A stretch of DNA of 64,000 nucleotides from Brucella intermedia LMG 3301. GTDB taxonomy: Bacteria > Pseudomonadota > Alphaproteobacteria > Rhizobiales > Rhizobiaceae. Below the pieces are notes generated by a model. That model was not told the DNA's origin and searched no databases. It worked only from the letters and a program-made list of their open reading frames with translations. Positions 44,406 to 54,769 of this stretch are shown piece after piece (the first letter of the stretch is position 1; the number at the start of each line of letters is the position of its first letter). The DNA lies in assembly GCF_000182645.1 (NCBI RefSeq), contig NZ_ACQA01000002.1, positions 1,793,001 through 1,857,000 of the forward strand. The letters run 5' to 3'. The position numbers were made by a program, and so were the translations under genes.

Positions 44406-45143
44406 TCAAAAGGGGCTGGCAGTGGGACGCACGATGATTTCGCTGACATCCACGTCGTCCGGTTGCGAGATCGCATAGGCGATTGCCTGCGCCACCGCCT
44501 GCGGGGGCAGGGCAACACGGCGAAATTCCTCCATGGCGGCGCGCGCCGTTTCATCAGTGATGTGATCCGCCAGTTCAGATTGCACGACACCGGGACTGAT
44601 GACGCTCACCCGAATCTGGTCGGTTTCCTGACGCAGACCATCTGAAATGGCGCGTACTGCAAACTTGCTTGCACAATAGACTGCGGCAGTGGGCGAGACG
44701 GCATGCGCGCCGATTGAAGCGATGTTGATGATGTGCCCTTTGCCCTCTGCATGCATGACCGGCAGGACGGCTGCAATGCCGTGCAAGACCCCCTTTATAT
44801 TGACGTCGATCATGCGGTTCCATTCATCGACTTTTAGCGCCGCCAGAGGGGAAAGCGGCATGACGCCGGCATTGTTGATCAGCACGTCGATTTGCCCATG
44901 CCGTTCGCGCGCGAAATCAACCATGCGCTGAAGGCCTTCAAGCCGTGTGACGTCGAGTTCCACGGTGTCAACCTCACAGCCTTCGGCCCGCAATTCTTTC
45001 TGCAATACTGCAAGACGTTCGGTGCGACGCGCACCTATGACGAGATGATGGCCCATTCGGGCCAGATGGCGGGCGGTGGCTTCGCCAATGCCGCTGCTGG
45101 CACCAGTCAAAAGAATGACTTTGGCATCTGGTGATATATCCAT
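44406..45143 (-). CDS. Short-chain dehydrogenase/reductase (SDR)
   Basis: A 245-residue classical SDR: TGASSGIGEATARHLARMG, NNAGVMPLSPLAAL, NIASIGAHAVSPTAAVYCASKFAV (catalytic Ser, Tyr, Lys) and SPGVVQSELADHI. A strong GGAGGAAAAAAC precedes the ATG at 45143. It is the first gene of the row and is divergent from the AraC-family gene, a typical regulator-target arrangement for oxidoreductases of this kind. Confidence 0.93.
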   Translation of the reverse strand: MDISPDAKVILLTGASSGIGEATARHLARMGHHLVIGARRTERLAVLQKELRAEGCEVDTVELDVTRLEGLQRMVDFARERHGQIDVLINNAGVMPLSPLAALKVDEWNRMIDVNIKGVLHGIAAVLPVMHAEGKGHIINIASIGAHAVSPTAAVYCASKFAVRAISDGLRQETDQIRVSVISPGVVQSELADHITDETARAAMEEFRRVALPPQAVAQAIAYAISQPDDVDVSEIIVRPTASPF

Positions 45144-45320
45144 GTTTTTTCCTCCTTTCCCGCGGCAGTCGCATGCGGCACCGCAGAGGGTGTTTGAACG
45201 AGAAAGAAGTTAGTTAGGCGGTGCGGAGCGAGCTAGACCGAAGCCTCTTGCATCATTGCCTAAAACTATTTCTTTTGATGCCTATTGCAGATAATATGCG
45301 TGTTATTGTATCCATTTTGT

Positions 45321-46289
45321 ATGGATAACCGGCACATAAATACGAGAGAATTCAAGTCGGATACCTCGCGGCAAGCCGAGATGGCGTCGCTGATCCGGCA
45401 GCTTGCTCCGCATGAGGGTCATACGAAATCGCTGCTCGATGGCGTGCGCCTGATGCGGGCGGATCATCCGCTGGGCCGCACGCCGGTGCTTTATGAGCCC
45501 AGCATCGTGATCGTCTGTCAGGGGCACAAACGCGGCTATCTGGCCAATCAGGTCTATCATTACGATGCACAGCATTATCTGGTGCTTTCCGTCCCGCTGC
45601 CTTTCTCGACAGAGACGGAAGCCAGCCCCGAAGAGCCTTTGCTGGCTGTCTCCGTTCGTCTCGACATGACCGCCGTGGCCGATCTGATCATCGAGGTCGA
45701 TCAACAGGCCACCAGTCCGGCAAGCCCGCCCGCCGGCATCGTTTCCACGCCATTGGACGCCACACTGGCCGATACGACGGTGCGGCTGCTTCGCGCATTG
45801 TGTTCGCCGCTGGAAGCAAGGGTGCTGGGGCCTGCCATCGTGCGGGAATTGTGTTTCCGCGTTCTGGTGGGCGGGCAGGGCGGTGCGATCCGGGCCGCCT
45901 TGGCAAGCCATGGCAATTTCGGACGCATCGCGCGTGTTCTGCGGCGCATTCATAGCGATTACGCGCAGCAGCTCGATGTGAGCTCGCTGGCAAGTGAAGC
46001 AGGCCTTAGCACTCCCGCGTTCCATGCCCATTTCAAGGCGGTTACAGCAACTTCACCCATTCAATATATCAAGTCGGTTCGCCTGCATCAGGCGCGCCTT
46101 ATGATGATCCGTGACGATGTAACGGCTGCGGGCGCTGCGGCACGGGTCGGCTATGAAAGCGCGTCACAGTTCAACCGCGAGTTCAAACGGCTTTTCGGTC
46201 GCAGTCCCGGAGAAGAGGCGCGCGAGATGCGCTCCGCATTCGCGCTTATGGCACCCGCGCAACTGGAAGCCGTAGCGGCTACCCATTGA
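45321..46289 (+). CDS. AraC-family transcriptional regulator (AraC_N type)
   Basis: A 322-residue regulator from the ATG at 45321 (a TTG at 45285 gives a longer frame). The N-terminal cupin-like AraC_N domain (PVLYEPSIVIVCQGHKRGYL, YLVLSVPLPFSTETEASPEEPLLAVSV) is characteristic of the YqhC-type subgroup, and the C-terminal double HTH lies at about 215-310 (DVSSLASEAGLSTPAFHAHFKAVT, AAARVGYESASQFNREFKRLFGRSP). YqhC-type regulators activate aldehyde reductases; here the divergent SDR row is the likely target. Confidence 0.92.
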   Translation: MDNRHINTREFKSDTSRQAEMASLIRQLAPHEGHTKSLLDGVRLMRADHPLGRTPVLYEPSIVIVCQGHKRGYLANQVYHYDAQHYLVLSVPLPFSTETEASPEEPLLAVSVRLDMTAVADLIIEVDQQATSPASPPAGIVSTPLDATLADTTVRLLRALCSPLEARVLGPAIVRELCFRVLVGGQGGAIRAALASHGNFGRIARVLRRIHSDYAQQLDVSSLASEAGLSTPAFHAHFKAVTATSPIQYIKSVRLHQARLMMIRDDVTAAGAAARVGYESASQFNREFKRLFGRSPGEEAREMRSAFALMAPAQLEAVAATH

Positions 46290-46316
46290 CCGAAAGATTC
46301 AGGCAGGCGGCGAAAG

Positions 46317-46946
46317 TCAATCTATCTCTCCATCAAGGCACTGCCGCAGCAGTCCTGCGGCATATCGCGTGGTGGGAGGTGTTTTCGTGAACAATATCCG
46401 GTAGATCACCGGTGCCACGACTCGGTCGAGCAGGGTTTCCGCGTCGGGCGGGGTTGCGCCTTGCCGGACACCGCGAGCAATGATGCTGGCGAGGTTGCGC
46501 AGGATACATTCCGTGCATTGGCCCGCACGTTCGGTCGAGCTTCCGGCCAGCGCTTCACGCAGCAATTCGCGTCCGGGGCCGGAACTCATTTCATCGACGA
46601 ATTGTTCAAGCCAAAGGCCAAGGTCGCTTTGCCAGTTACCGCTATCCGGCGGCAGGGCATCAGCCTGAAACTGCCGCACGGCGACATCGGCCAGCAATTG
46701 TGAAAGATCACCCCAACGGCGGTAGATGGTCGAGGGCGTGACGCCTGCGCGGGCCGCGATCATCGGCACGGTGATCTCGGATGCGGCCTTTTCCTGCCGC
46801 AGTGTTTCCACGGCTTCCAGAACGGCGGCCTGTATCCGCGCCGCGCGGCCTCCCGGTCGGCTGATTGGGGCAGGGGCTGTATCTGTTTGATCTCTCAAGG
46901 ACAATTCAAGGTCTTCCACGGTATGGCATGACGCATCAAACGCCAC
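46317..46946 (-). CDS. TetR-family transcriptional repressor
   Basis: A 209-residue regulator with an HTH near residues 55-80 (ITVPMIAARAGVTPSTIYRRWGDLSQLL) and the TetR C-terminal domain. No ATG is available at the 5' end; the GTG at 46946 lies inside the 29-bp palindrome, so the GTG at 46919 may be the true start. It is divergent from an MFS exporter, the usual layout of a local drug-efflux repressor. Confidence 0.88.
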   Translation of the reverse strand: MAFDASCHTVEDLELSLRDQTDTAPAPISRPGGRAARIQAAVLEAVETLRQEKAASEITVPMIAARAGVTPSTIYRRWGDLSQLLADVAVRQFQADALPPDSGNWQSDLGLWLEQFVDEMSSGPGRELLREALAGSSTERAGQCTECILRNLASIIARGVRQGATPPDAETLLDRVVAPVIYRILFTKTPPTTRYAAGLLRQCLDGEID

Positions 46947-46971
46947 TAACGCAAATAATTTGCTTTAGTGG
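46943..46971. promoter_or_regulatory. TetR operator, 29-bp palindrome
   Basis: Outer arms CCACTAA / TTAGTGG and inner arms GCAAAT / ATTTGC around a single central A; only the pair between the arms mismatches. It sits in the TetR-MFS intergenic region, so the repressor probably controls both genes here. Confidence 0.75.
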
Positions 46972-47023
46972 TCAATTTGCGCTACAAACGCAACAAATTC
47001 GCTTTTAGCATGGAATCGCTGAC

Positions 47024-48214
47024 ATGACCACCCTTTGTAACGAGACGCGGGGTGGGGCGGAAAGATCATCCGCCCTTGCTTTGCACGGCCTCACCATCAT
47101 TCTGTTTTTCGCGGCATCGAGCATGACGACGCCGCTCTTTCCGCTTCATCAGGCAAGCTGGGGCATTTCGGCCTTTCTGATCAGCGTGATTTTCGCGGTC
47201 TATGTCGGCACGCTGCTCGTCTCGCTGTTGTTTCTGGGGGCTTTATCCAACCATTATGGCCGACGGCCTGTCATCGTGGCGGCGCTCGCGGTGGAATGCG
47301 CAGCACTTGTCATGTTCCTCGTTGCGGACGGCGGAAGCTGGCTCGTGGCGGCGCGTCTGGTTCAGGGCTTTGCCACAGGCATCGCGACCACGGCGGTTGC
47401 GGCAGCGCTTCTGGATGTCGATCACAAGGCGGGTGCGGTGATCAACAGCTTAGCGCCTATGGTCGGCATGGCATTGGGCGCGATCGGGGCGGGTGTACTG
47501 ATTCAGTTCGCGCCGTTGCCCTTGCGGCTGGTCTATGCGCTGACCTTGGGGCTTTCCCTGATCCAGATCCTGCGCACCTTGCTTTCAGCGGAGACTTTCC
47601 GGAATCGAACCAGCAAAGGCTTGTCCCTGCGGCCAAAGGTCGAGATTCCGACCGAGGTGCGGGGAATGTTTCTCCGCATCATCCCGCTGAATGTCGCCGT
47701 CTGGGGATTGGGCGCGCTGTTCCTGTCGCTGTTGCCCGGACTTCTGCATGAAATGGCGACAGGACCGTCGATGGCGTGGCTGAGTGGCGCTGCGGTCGGA
47801 ATTCTGACTCTGGCGGGTGCAGGTGCCGTCATGCTGTTCCGCGACCGTTCGGCTGCAAGCGCTCGCAACTGGGCCGGGCTGACGATTATTGCCGGAACCG
47901 GGATCGTCCTGCTTGGTGCGCTTTTTCACAGCCCTGTCTTGCTTCTGCTTGGTTCACTGCCGACAGGCATCGGCTTTGGCGCCGGGTTCCTTGGCGTATT
48001 GCGCGGTCTGGTGGCGCGTGCAAGGCCCGAAGAACGCGCCGGCCTGATCTCGTCCTTCTACATTGCCAGCTATCTGCCGAACGCGCTTCTGGCGATGATC
48101 GCCGGATATGCCGCAGGCCAGATTGGTGTTTTCGATACTGTGCTGGGGTTTGGCGCATTCATCATCCTTATGGCGGGTCTATCCCTGACCATAAATGTGA
48201 ATGAGCCAAATTGA
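47024..48214 (+). CDS. Major facilitator superfamily exporter
   Basis: A 396-residue protein with about twelve hydrophobic segments. The MFS loop 2-3 motif appears as LGALSNHYGRRPVIVAAL and the antiporter-like motif region as RLVQGFATGIATTAVAAALLD. Divergent from the TetR repressor, with which it shares the palindromic operator. Likely a proton-driven efflux pump for a small toxic compound that is also the TetR ligand. Confidence 0.9.
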   Translation: MTTLCNETRGGAERSSALALHGLTIILFFAASSMTTPLFPLHQASWGISAFLISVIFAVYVGTLLVSLLFLGALSNHYGRRPVIVAALAVECAALVMFLVADGGSWLVAARLVQGFATGIATTAVAAALLDVDHKAGAVINSLAPMVGMALGAIGAGVLIQFAPLPLRLVYALTLGLSLIQILRTLLSAETFRNRTSKGLSLRPKVEIPTEVRGMFLRIIPLNVAVWGLGALFLSLLPGLLHEMATGPSMAWLSGAAVGILTLAGAGAVMLFRDRSAASARNWAGLTIIAGTGIVLLGALFHSPVLLLLGSLPTGIGFGAGFLGVLRGLVARARPEERAGLISSFYIASYLPNALLAMIAGYAAGQIGVFDTVLGFGAFIILMAGLSLTINVNEPN

Positions 48215-48229
48215 ACGGTATGGCGCGGC

Positions 48230-48925
48230 CTAACTGAAAGAACGCCTCAGTCCCTCTATGAAGCTTCGGGTGCGGATCGAAAGGTGACGCCTGCTGGGAT
48301 AAATCGCATGGATGGCGACTTCGTTCATTGCGGTTTCCGGCAGGATTTCCACCAGATTGCCGTGCTCGATGTCTTTTTCAATGATGAATGAAGGCAGAAG
48401 CGCGATCCCAAGGCCCGCGAGCGCGGCCACACGGATCGCGTCGCCGCTGTCAAAGCGGGCATGGGCACCGCCATGGATCGTGACGGGCTGCCCGTCTTCG
48501 CCGGGCAGGCTCCATACCGTTGATGTCGAGCCTAATCCATAGACCAGCCGCTTGTGATGCGCCAGATCGGTGACGCTGGCCGGTATGCCCTGTTTGAGGA
48601 GATATTCGGGCGAAGCGTAAATTCCGAGCCGCGCCCGGTCGATCACCTGCGTGATATACTGCCCGTTCGGCGCGACCGACCCGACCCGGATCGCAAGGTC
48701 GAACCCTTCCTCGACAAGATCGACCAGCCGGTCGGTGAAGCTCACTTCCACGGCCAGATCGGGTGCGGTTTCGAGATAGGTTGCAAGGTAGGGAATGATT
48801 TTCGCCTTCCCGTAGCCTTCGGAGACCGTCAGGCGCAGTGTGCCGTGCGGTCGAAGCTGATTCTGACGAATGCTCGCCCCGGCTTCGGCAAGGTCTTCGA
48901 GCAGTTGCAGGCTACGAAAATGCAC
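48230..48925 (-). pseudogene. LysR-family regulator lacking its DNA-binding N-terminus
   Basis: The remaining 231 codons cover the linker helix (FRSLQLLEDLAEAGASI) and the whole effector domain (GTLRLTVSEGYGKAKIIPYLATYL, FDLAIRVGSVAPNGQYI, AALAGLGIALLPSFII). The roughly 70-residue winged HTH is gone: upstream of 48925 the DNA is the start of an esterase gene on the other strand. The first codon shown is only the first ATG in frame. Without the HTH it cannot act as a normal regulator. Confidence 0.85.
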
Positions 48926-48927
48926 AG

Positions 48928-49844
48928 GCGGCCCTCAACGGCTGGATCGAGGCCGCGGGTCCCGTGGTAGAAAAGATTCACGGCACGTCAGAAGCCAGTT
49001 GGGCGCAAGTCCGTACTGATTATATGAGCGGTCTTGGCCACCTGTTTCCCGCGCTTAAAGACGTTTCCTATGGAACCGCCACGCTGGATTCCGTGCCGAC
49101 GATGAGGGCTGTTCCTGAAGGCTCGGAACCTCAACGGGTCTTGCTCTATATCCACGGTGGTGGCTATGTTCATGGCGGTGTCGAGGGCTATCGTGGTCTG
49201 ACTGGACGATTGGCCAAGGCCTTGAATGCGAAGATCTATGCACCCGATTATCGTCAGGCACCGGAATTTCCGTTTCCAACCCCGATTGATGATGTGTTTG
49301 CCGCCTATCGCGCGATTCTCTCATCGGACGTTGATCCGAAAAATCTCGTTCTTGCGGGCGATTCCGCTGGTGGCGCTATGGTCGTCACCATGATGCGCAA
49401 GGCCCGCGATGCGGGGATCGCATTGCCTGCGGCAGGTGTCGCCTTTTCGCCCTGGGCCAATCTGACCCATAGCGGGCGGTCAGCCACCGTGCGCGATGGG
49501 ATCGATCCGCTTTGCAGCGTGGAATTCCTGAACAAGCTAGCGCGCATGTTCCTCGCCGGTGAATTGCCGACACATCCTGATGCCTCTCCAGTCTTCGCCG
49601 ATGTTCACGATCTGGCGCCGGTGCTGATCCAGATCGGCGAAAACGAGGTCATGCTTAGCGATGCGATCCGTCTTGCGTCCAATCTGGGCGAGGCACGGGT
49701 GCGCACGTCGCTCGAAGTCTGGCCGGGCATGTCCATGTCTGGCATCTGCTGGCCGGTCTCCTGCCTGAAGCGGATCAAGCGATCCTCAATGCCGTCCGGT
49801 TTCTTGATGATGCGCTAACTTCAAAGGCCCGTACAGGGCTTTAA
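48928..49844 (+). pseudogene. HSL-family alpha/beta-hydrolase (esterase), 5' truncated and frameshifted
   Basis: The frame encodes an esterase from NGWIEAAGPVVEKIHG: oxyanion motif YIHGGGYVHG, nucleophile GDSAGGAM, and the Asp region LIQIGENEVMLSD are present. The native start is missing at the junction with the lysR remnant near 48925. Near 49731 a 1-base deletion shifts the frame: WPGM should continue FHVWHLLAGLLPEADQA, which is read in the next frame to a TAA at 49844, so the catalytic His lies out of frame. Both defects argue for a dead gene. Confidence 0.85.
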
Positions 49845-50219
49845 TCCGCGATTGGTGAAACATCTGGTAGCGCTGGCCGTTCGACGGATTAGCTGCGGAT
49901 TTTGCCGTGCATTCTTCGATACTTGAGCGCCTCGCCCTTGCCGATCAGACAGGTCCAGCGTCTTCAGCGCTTCGATGATCTCGTCATATGAGACGGCCTT
50001 ATCGGTTCCAGGATAAAGGCGAAGGGTCGGACTGGAATCGATGGCAAAGATGTCAGATGCCCACGACGCAAGAATGGCGCGTTTCTCGTCTATGTCGATA
50101 TCGTCGGCTGCAAGAACGTCTCGGGGATGACCGAAATGTTGGGCCGGATGATGCAGATGCTCGGCGCTAATTGCTGCTGGTTTCTCCGGAATCGAATTTT
50201 GCAATCTTTCCTTTCTCAT
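49821..50219 (-). CDS. Stress-operon hypothetical protein with KRAIL-xxWA domain
   Basis: A 132-residue protein from the ATG at 50219, behind a GGGGGG ribosome site. The core AEHLHHPAQHFGHPRDVLAA then DEKRAILASWASDIFAID and VSYDEIIEALKTLD resembles the C-terminal part of the protein at the right edge of the window (EAKRAILMNWAWTEYLID, LYEVEQALLALE). The last 35 residues look less conserved and overlap the esterase remnant's tail, so the 3' end may be altered. It follows groES-groEL and another small gene on the same strand. Function unknown. Confidence 0.65.
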   Translation of the reverse strand: MRKERLQNSIPEKPAAISAEHLHHPAQHFGHPRDVLAADDIDIDEKRAILASWASDIFAIDSSPTLRLYPGTDKAVSYDEIIEALKTLDLSDRQGRGAQVSKNARQNPQLIRRTASATRCFTNRGLKPCTGL

Positions 50220-50277
50220 AGGTTGACCCCCCTTTTGATGCCAAGTGGATGGTTTCGGTTGCATGTGGCGCAGGTCG

Positions 50278-50514
50278 TTAGTGCGCCTGGTGATCGAACA
50301 CGCCTCGCGCGGCCTCGACCATTGTTTTTAGATGGCTCGGTTCGCGAACACCTTGCCTGTATAATTCCACAGTGATGGCCGCCATCCGCTCCGCTTCCTC
50401 AGTTTCCTTGGTAACTCCAGCTCTCGATCGAATGTCATCGAAAACCCTCTGACAGACAACAAGGTCTCTAGAATAGAGTGGTTGGGGTGAGCGCTTGATT
50501 GTAGTCTGAACCAT
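50278..50514 (-). CDS. Small hypothetical protein downstream of groEL
   Basis: A 78-residue helical protein (VCQRVFDDIRSRAGVTKETEEAERMAAITVELYRQGV) with a good GAGGAG ribosome site before its ATG. It lies 56 bases after groEL on the same strand. I recall similar small proteins in stress-gene islands but cannot name a family. Confidence 0.65.
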   Translation of the reverse strand: MVQTTIKRSPQPLYSRDLVVCQRVFDDIRSRAGVTKETEEAERMAAITVELYRQGVREPSHLKTMVEAARGVFDHQAH

Positions 50515-50533
50515 GTTTCATCTCCTCATTGGA

Positions 50534-50558
50534 GGCTCGCCCCCAGCGGAGGCGAGCC
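50534..50558 (-). repeat. Hairpin between groEL and the following small gene
   Basis: GGCTCGCC / GGCGAGCC stem of 8 bp with a 9-base loop, just after the groEL stop. No T-run follows, so at most partial termination or message stabilisation. Confidence 0.45.
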
Positions 50559-50570
50559 AAAGACAATCGC

Positions 50571-52223
<1,653 letters not shown>

Positions 52224-52260
52224 CTATTTGACTGATGGGTTGGATTGACGGGTTATCGCC

Positions 52261-52575
52261 TCAGGCAGCTTTTTTCTGCTCTGCCTGGGTTTCGATGATG
52301 CCCATGACATCGCTTTCCTTCATGATCAGCAGGTCTTCGCCGTTGATCTTGATCTCGGTGCCGGACCATTTGCCGAACAGGATGCGGTCGCCGGCCTTGA
52401 CGTCGAGCGCCTGGATCTGGCCGGCATCGTTGCGCGCGCCGGGACCTACGGCGATGACTTCGCCTTCCTGCGGCTTTTCCTTGGCGGTGTCGGGAATGAT
52501 GATGCCGCCCTTGGTCTTTTCTTCGGATTCGACCCGGCGGACGAGAATGCGATCATGAAGCGGTCGGAACGACAT
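52261..52575 (-). CDS. groS: Co-chaperonin GroES
   Basis: A 104-residue protein from the ATG at 52575 behind ACGGAGGAAAAC; the frame is open 25 codons upstream, but those belong to the leader. [34 protein letters not shown] includes the mobile loop, and [19 protein letters not shown] the base. First gene of the groESL operon; its leader holds hairpins and a CIRCE-like element. Confidence 0.97.
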   Translation of the reverse strand: MSFRPLHDRILVRRVESEEKTKGGIIIPDTAKEKPQEGEVIAVGPGARNDAGQIQALDVKAGDRILFGKWSGTEIKINGEDLLIMKESDVMGIIETQAEQKKAA

Positions 52576-52620
52576 GTTTTCCTCCGTTGAGCAAAAATGA
52601 TGACGTTGTTCCCTCTGGCC

Positions 52621-52680
52621 GGACCGAATGATCGGTCCAGGCGGGTGCAAAACCTCAAGTCGAGCATTTTGCGCAAAATG
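52621..52680 (-). promoter_or_regulatory. groESL leader hairpins
   Basis: Two perfect inverted repeats precede groES: GGACCGA-ATGA-TCGGTCC at 52621-52638 and the 16-bp palindrome CATTTTGCGCAAAATG at 52665-52680. They may fold in the mRNA leader or be protein sites; no T-run follows. Confidence 0.45.
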
Positions 52681-52726
52681 ATCTGGTTTTGAGATTTTTC
52701 GATTTCAAGAGGGAGAAACGAAAAAA

Positions 52727-52753
52727 TTAGCACTCGTCTTCTGATGCTACTAA
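52727..52753 (-). promoter_or_regulatory. Degenerate CIRCE-like element upstream of groESL
   Basis: TTAGCACTC is a perfect CIRCE half-site, followed after exactly 9 bases by TGCTACTAA, which matches the other half (GAGTGCTAA) at 5 of 9 positions. It lies 152 bases before groES, where the HrcA repressor would bind. Weakened binding is expected. Confidence 0.6.
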
Positions 52754-52857
52754 CATACTGGAAAGGAACAATAAACGGCGCGATTGCGTCTAAAAATCCG
52801 TTGATGGTCGTGAAATTTTGCGACACACTTCACAGTGTCATGAAACGGAGATGAAGC

Positions 52858-53130
52858 ATGCAATTCTCATCGGATCTGGAACGTCAGCTCAATGGCTACG
52901 GCCTCACCACCGCGCACATCCTCTATCGCATTCCTGATTTCGAATCCGTGCTGCAGACCTATGTCTGGCAGGACTACGATCTGGCACCCGATTTTCCTGA
53001 GATGCACAGGTTCCTGGATTTCTGGCAGTCCAGGCTTGAAGGCCCGCTCCATTCTGTCCGCTATACGCATCAGTGCTTGATCGGACCGAATGAATGGCGC
53101 CGCGTCGAAGGCGAGTTCAAGCTTCACTGA
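52858..53130 (+). CDS. usg: Usg family protein
   Basis: A 90-residue protein with the Usg pattern LERQLNGYGLTTAHILYRIPD, TYVWQDYDLAPDFPEMHRFLDFWQ and LEGPLHSVRYTHQCLI. Usg was named from the gene upstream of trpF in alphaproteobacteria; its biochemical role is unknown. Here it is not next to trp genes but divergent from groESL, which suggests an extra copy linked to stress genes. GGAGATGAAGC precedes the ATG. Confidence 0.85.
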   Translation: MQFSSDLERQLNGYGLTTAHILYRIPDFESVLQTYVWQDYDLAPDFPEMHRFLDFWQSRLEGPLHSVRYTHQCLIGPNEWRRVEGEFKLH

Positions 53131-53248
53131 GGTCTTGAACAGAAATTTCCTCTATCCTAGCTCTGTCGTGACCGAGGCTTGATGAGATCGGTCAATATCC
53201 CACGTCTGTTCAGAGTGAGACCGGATAGGGAAGAGAAGAGAAGAGAAG

Positions 53249-53362
53249 ATAAAACTCATCAAAGACCTCAGCATCAAGGAACGCGAAGAGGTCTTTGCCG
53301 CCGTCGCGCGTGTCCTGCAGGGGGCCGCTTGCGAGGCTTATGTCGAAGGCAGCCGCCATTAG
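53249..53362 (+). pseudogene. Small open frame without a normal start
   Basis: A clean frame of 37 codons, LIKDLSIKEREEVFAAVARV then LQGAACEAYVEGSRH and TAG. Instead of ATG the first codon candidate is ATA, directly after a run of four AAGAG-type units (53231-53250). It looks like a small gene that lost its start, or a fragment. Confidence 0.4.
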
Positions 53363-53505
53363 ACGCACGCTTTCCCACTTCGATCGGGTGTCTATTGGCA
53401 TTTGGGAAATCGGGAAGATCGGTGCGTCGGTGGCTTCGGGAACAGATTTGCAGGCGACAGGTCACGTCGTGGTGAGCGATCCGCAAAAAAATCTCTTTTA
53501 TTGAC

Positions 53506-53520
53506 GAACAAAACATGAAC
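53506..53520 (+). promoter_or_regulatory. LexA (SOS) box
   Basis: GAAC-AAAACAT-GAAC, the alphaproteobacterial SOS box (GTTC-N7-GTTC on the other strand), 16 bases before the radical-SAM gene. LexA bound here would repress the repair operon until DNA damage. Confidence 0.8.
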
Positions 53521-53536
53521 ATGTATCTTCGCTCAC

Positions 53537-54769
53537 ATGGTGAAAAAGAGCCTTCAGGATAAACTTGCCATCCTATCGGATGCGGCAAAATACGATGCAT
53601 CTTGTGCGTCAAGCGGTGGCGAGAAGCGCGATGCAAGCAAGGGCGGTGTCGGATCGTCGGGAGGCGCAGGGATTTGCCATGCTTACACTCCGGATGGGCG
53701 CTGTATCAGCCTGCTGAAAATTCTTATGACCAACTTCTGCATCTTCGACTGTGCCTATTGCATAAACCGGGTCAGCTCGAACGTGGAACGGGCGCGGTTC
53801 TCAGTCGAGGAAGTTGTCTCACTCACGCTGGAATTTTATCGACGCAATTACATCGAGGGCCTGTTCTTGTCCTCGGGCATCATCAAGTCCCCCGACCAGA
53901 CCATGTCCGATATGGTACGCATCGCGCGGACATTGCGGGAGGGTCACGGCTTCCGCGGCTATATCCATCTCAAGACGATTCCCGATGCAAGTCCGGACTT
54001 GATCCGGGAGGCCGGGCTTTGGGCTGATCGGCTATCGATTAATGTCGAATTGCCGGAGGACGCAAGTGTGCGCAAATTCGCTCCGGAAAAACGCCCTGAA
54101 ACGATCCGTGGTGCGATGGCACAAGTGCGGCTGGAAGGCGAGGCGGCAAAAGATAAGACCCATACCGGGCGTAAGCCGCGCCGGTTTGCACCGGCCGGGC
54201 AAAGTACGCAGATGATCATCGGCGCGGATGGGGCAGACGATGTGACCATCCTCAAAATGTCGACACGGCTTTACAGTGGTTACAAGCTGCGACGGGTTTA
54301 TTATTCAGCATTCTCCCCGATCCCGGACGCCTCCGCAGCTCTGCCCTTGATCCAGCCTCCTCTACTGCGTGAACACCGCCTATATCAGGCAGATTGGCTT
54401 TTGCGTTTTTATGGTTTCACTGCCGAGGAAATCGCTACCGGCATGAAGGCTGGTCATCTTGATCTGGAACTGGACCCAAAACTTGCCTGGGCCATACAGC
54501 ACCGTGGCCTGTTCCCTCTGGATGTAAACCGTGCAAGCCGTGAATTGCTGCTGCGTGTTCCTGGATTTGGCACCCGCACGGTGGATCGCATAATCGTTGC
54601 GCGCCAGAACGGCGGTTTAAGATACGAAGATCTGGTGCGGATAGGTGCCAACATGAACAAGGCACGCCCTTTTATCATGACACCTGGCTGGTCGCCGGGG
54701 CGGCTCATCGACAACGTCGATTTACGCGCTCGATGTGCACCTCCCGCTGAGCAACTGCGGCTATTATGA
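53537..54769 (+). CDS. Radical SAM protein, putative DNA modification/repair (UdgX-linked)
   Basis: A 410-residue protein. The 4Fe-4S radical-SAM motif CIFDCAYC lies near residue 69-76, followed by a TIM-barrel-like core (GLFLSSGIIKSPDQTMSDMV, GYIHLKTIPDASPDLI) and a C-terminal helix-hairpin-helix (LLLRVPGFGTRTVDRIIVA, about 335-355) for DNA contact. This matches the family known to be paired with UDG-domain proteins. Its stop overlaps the next gene (ATGA), so the two are made together, under the LexA box. The chemical reaction is not established for the family. Confidence 0.92.
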   Translation: MVKKSLQDKLAILSDAAKYDASCASSGGEKRDASKGGVGSSGGAGICHAYTPDGRCISLLKILMTNFCIFDCAYCINRVSSNVERARFSVEEVVSLTLEFYRRNYIEGLFLSSGIIKSPDQTMSDMVRIARTLREGHGFRGYIHLKTIPDASPDLIREAGLWADRLSINVELPEDASVRKFAPEKRPETIRGAMAQVRLEGEAAKDKTHTGRKPRRFAPAGQSTQMIIGADGADDVTILKMSTRLYSGYKLRRVYYSAFSPIPDASAALPLIQPPLLREHRLYQADWLLRFYGFTAEEIATGMKAGHLDLELDPKLAWAIQHRGLFPLDVNRASRELLLRVPGFGTRTVDRIIVARQNGGLRYEDLVRIGANMNKARPFIMTPGWSPGRLIDNVDLRARCAPPAEQLRLL

